Positions 5,127 to 6,536 of a stretch of 6,536 nt of DNA are shown here, piece after piece. Both the position numbers and the translations under genes were made by a program. Source of the stretch: Flavobacteriales bacterium UBA720 (GTDB lineage: Bacteria > Bacteroidota > Bacteroidia > Flavobacteriales > Weeksellaceae). Under the pieces are notes generated by a model. That model was not told where the DNA came from, made no database searches, and saw only the letters and a program-made list of their open reading frames with translations. Position 1 is the stretch's first letter; each line of letters begins with the position of its first letter. The stretch is from assembly GCA_002297505.1 (NCBI GenBank), contig DBLQ01000053.1:1-6536 (forward strand). The letters run 5' to 3'.

Positions 5127-5513
5127 TCAATGCGCGTAACCTGTTAGGAAACTGACTATCATTATCGTCAAAACTATCATAGAAATCACGACATAGGTGT
5201 AGTCTTTCTCCTTAAGATAACCAATTAGCGCAAAAATAATCCGCACCAATGGCGTAAGGATCAAAAGCAAAATCCCCAACTGGATGATCGCCATGCCTTC
5301 GCCTTTTGTGAGCGAATTCCAGAATGTGCCCCAGACTTGCTCGGAGGAGTCGCCCATTTCCAGGAGATTATATTTTCTCGGCATTTTGAAGCCTTCGCTG
5401 AATAATTTTATAAAGCCAATCAAAGAGGTTACTACGGAAAGAATAACGCCTAATCGCAGAAGATTTCCAACAGAACGATTCAGGTCTACATCGGTAAAAG
5501 GTGTCTTTCGCAT
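5127..5513 (-). CDS. DUF1634 family membrane protein
   Basis: The 128-residue protein has three likely membrane helices: about 18-36 (NLLRLGVILSVVTSLIGFI), 74-96 and 106-124. The block IIQLGILLLILTPLVRIIFA (77-96) is the family's most typical part. DUF1634 members are short membrane proteins usually encoded next to TauE/SafE transporters. Their role is not known, and an accessory subunit is the common guess. Here the ATG overlaps the transporter's stop by one base (TAATG on the minus strand), which strongly suggests translational coupling and joint function. The start at 5513 matches the usual family N-terminus (a short polar lead with DVDLNR before the first helix). The gene is convergent with gloA2, with a 64-bp spacer. 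Confidence 0.88.
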   Translation of the reverse strand: MRKTPFTDVDLNRSVGNLLRLGVILSVVTSLIGFIKLFSEGFKMPRKYNLLEMGDSSEQVWGTFWNSLTKGEGMAIIQLGILLLILTPLVRIIFALIGYLKEKDYTYVVISMIVLTIMIVSFLTGYAH

Positions 5514-6343
5514 TACTGGAAATTTTTGGCCACGCCGTTATACATCATATAAATCGAAAGCAGCGTGATGACAATCGCAAAAAAAGTCTTCAGTTTTTTG
5601 GTCTTGGAAACCATCAAAGTTTTGGAACCGATAAAACTGCCGACTACCACGCCAATCAGCACAGGCGCTGCAATCACCGGAATGATCTGTCCGCGCTGAA
5701 AATAGATTAATGCCCCAGCCACAGCCGTCACACCAATCATAAAATTACTCGTAGTGGTAGAAACCTTGAATGGCAACTTCATCAAATTGTCCATTGCCAA
5801 AACTTTTAAGGCGCCGGAACCAATCCCAAGAAGTCCGGACATGGCACCTGCAAAAACCATCATCAGAAAACCGGGAACACTGTTGCGCGCCGCATAACTT
5901 TTGATGCCATCTTTATCCGGAAATGTGCCGTATAGTTTCAGCTTGTACTCCAGGCTGCCTTCTATCACAGCTTCCTGATGATCAGGTTTTCCTCTCAAGT
6001 TAAGCAAAACGGTAAGAATCAAAATACTGGCGAAGATAATACCGATGGTGTTGGGATTCAGAAATCCGGAAACCAGTGCACCAACCACCGCACCCATCGT
6101 AGTCGCAATCTCCAGAAACATCCCGATCCGCATGTTGGTAAAGCCTTCTTTCACAAAAGCTACGGCAGCACCGGAAGAAGTCCCGATAACGGAAACCAAA
6201 GATGCACCGATCGCATAATGCATCGGAACGCCGAAACCCAGAGTGAGAAGAGGGATGATGATGACGCCGCCGCCCAAGCCGGTGAGTGAGCCCATCAGGC
6301 CGGCAGCAATGGCTCCTAAGAATAATATGATGATTTCTGACAT
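5513..6343 (-). CDS. TauE/SafE family anion exporter/permease
   Basis: This is a 276-residue inner-membrane transporter of the TauE/SafE family (once DUF81), whose studied members move sulfite, sulfoacetate or other small organic anions. The two homologous halves are visible. The first begins GLMGSLTGLGGGVIIIPLL (15-33) followed by HYAIGASLVSVIGTSSGAA (42-60). The second begins GAMSGLLGIGSGALKV (166-181) followed by STTTSNFMIGVTA (195-207). Between them is a soluble loop (about 118-150, RGKPDHQE to DKDGIKSY). The final helix is near 252-270. I chose the ATG at 6343 (MSEIIILFLGAIAAGL), because it starts directly at the first helix. An in-frame ATG at 6391 would add 16 polar residues from across the promoter box at 6348-6355. 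The gene is coupled to DUF1634 downstream. The substrate cannot be told from sequence. Confidence 0.92.
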   Translation of the reverse strand: MSEIIILFLGAIAAGLMGSLTGLGGGVIIIPLLTLGFGVPMHYAIGASLVSVIGTSSGAAVAFVKEGFTNMRIGMFLEIATTMGAVVGALVSGFLNPNTIGIIFASILILTVLLNLRGKPDHQEAVIEGSLEYKLKLYGTFPDKDGIKSYAARNSVPGFLMMVFAGAMSGLLGIGSGALKVLAMDNLMKLPFKVSTTTSNFMIGVTAVAGALIYFQRGQIIPVIAAPVLIGVVVGSFIGSKTLMVSKTKKLKTFFAIVITLLSIYMMYNGVAKNFQ

Positions 6344-6347
6344 AGGA

Positions 6348-6355
6348 CAAAGATA
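6348..6355 (-). promoter_or_regulatory. Likely -7 box (TAnnTTTG) of the TauE-family/DUF1634 operon
   Basis: On the minus strand the bases TATCTTTG match the Bacteroidota -7 consensus and end only 4 nt before the ATG at 6343 (TATCTTTGTCCTATG). If the box is used, transcription would start at or within a few bases of the start codon, so the mRNA would be leaderless or nearly so. No convincing TTG/TTTG -33 element is seen at the expected distance. Confidence 0.45.
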
Positions 6356-6510
6356 GCGGTTTGGCCACGATCCGGAATCCTGAAAATTCATTTTTTTTGA
6401 AATAATTAATTCATAGATAGTCTATTAACATTGTAGGAATTGCAGTTTTAGAGAAGATTTTTACCGGAGGATTTTATGCCATTTTGGTTTCTCAGCTTAT
6501 ATTTATTAGC

Positions 6511-6518
6511 TATTTTTG
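6511..6518 (+). promoter_or_regulatory. Possible promoter box pointing off the right edge
   Basis: tatttttg fits TAnnTTTG, and a TTTTGG that could act as a -33 element stands at 6482-6487, giving a spacing slightly longer than usual. It would serve a gene starting beyond 6536 and divergent from the TauE-family gene. In AT-rich DNA such a match can arise by chance. Confidence 0.25.
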
Positions 6519-6536
6519 TAAGACAAATTTCCACAA

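Noticed and set aside
6344..6391. Longer TauE-family start at 6391
   Set aside because: The extra 16 residues are polar, cross the promoter box, and precede a perfectly normal start at the first membrane helix.
6476..6536. Possible gene start at the right edge (ATG with GGAGG 5 nt upstream, reading MPFWFLSLYLL)
   Set aside because: Only 20 codons are visible. Another plus frame without an ATG (VGIAVLEKIFTGGFYAILV) overlaps it, and a promoter box at 6511 would lie inside it. Shine-Dalgarno sites carry little weight in Bacteroidota.

Overview
The window looks like chromosomal DNA from a member of the Bacteroidota, most likely Flavobacteriia of the Chryseobacterium/Elizabethkingia/Epilithonimonas kind. 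The grounds are AT-rich non-coding DNA, boxes of the Bacteroidota promoter form TAnnTTTG, no clear Shine-Dalgarno sites before most genes, a bacterial mevalonate-pathway decarboxylase, and a metallo-beta-lactamase that reads as a close relative of the GOB enzymes. Placement at genus level is inference.

Layout: (1) 1-238, minus strand: the N-terminal 79 codons of an ABC transporter ATPase that runs off the left edge. (2) 239-1211: almost 1 kb with no convincing gene but much repeat structure. It holds a perfect 65-bp palindrome (331-395), ten 21-bp tandem units (571-780), and a stretch of short GC-rich hairpins (about 890-1120). (3) 1268-5062, plus strand: five tightly packed genes, with gaps of 1, 11, 35 and 1 nt, that look like one operon: mvaD, a small membrane protein, a GOB-like subclass B3 metallo-beta-lactamase, a 306-residue membrane protein of unknown function, and a YaeR/GloA2-type VOC protein. 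(4) 5063-5126: a short convergent spacer with an AT-rich inverted repeat that may be a terminator. (5) 5127-6343, minus strand: a TauE/SafE-family transporter gene whose stop overlaps the start of a DUF1634 membrane protein. (6) 6344-6536: a promoter region for the TauE gene, and possibly a promoter pointing right off the window.

How the genes may work together: mvaD makes isopentenyl diphosphate for isoprenoids, including the lipid carrier used in cell-wall synthesis. The beta-lactamase protects the cell wall, and the VOC protein belongs to a family often linked to detoxification. That three-way connection is only suggestive. The two unknown membrane-protein genes are clearly more AT-rich than mvaD, so the block 2361-4683 may have been inserted between mvaD and gloA2. 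The TauE-family/DUF1634 pair is a recurrent two-gene unit, probably for export of a small sulfur-containing or organic anion.

I found no CRISPR array, tRNA, rRNA, transposase or recognisable defence system. The most unusual points are the mvaD/beta-lactamase operon, the Gln/Met active-site variant of the lactamase, a heptanucleotide repeat lying inside the mvaD coding sequence, and the repeat-packed non-coding kilobase.
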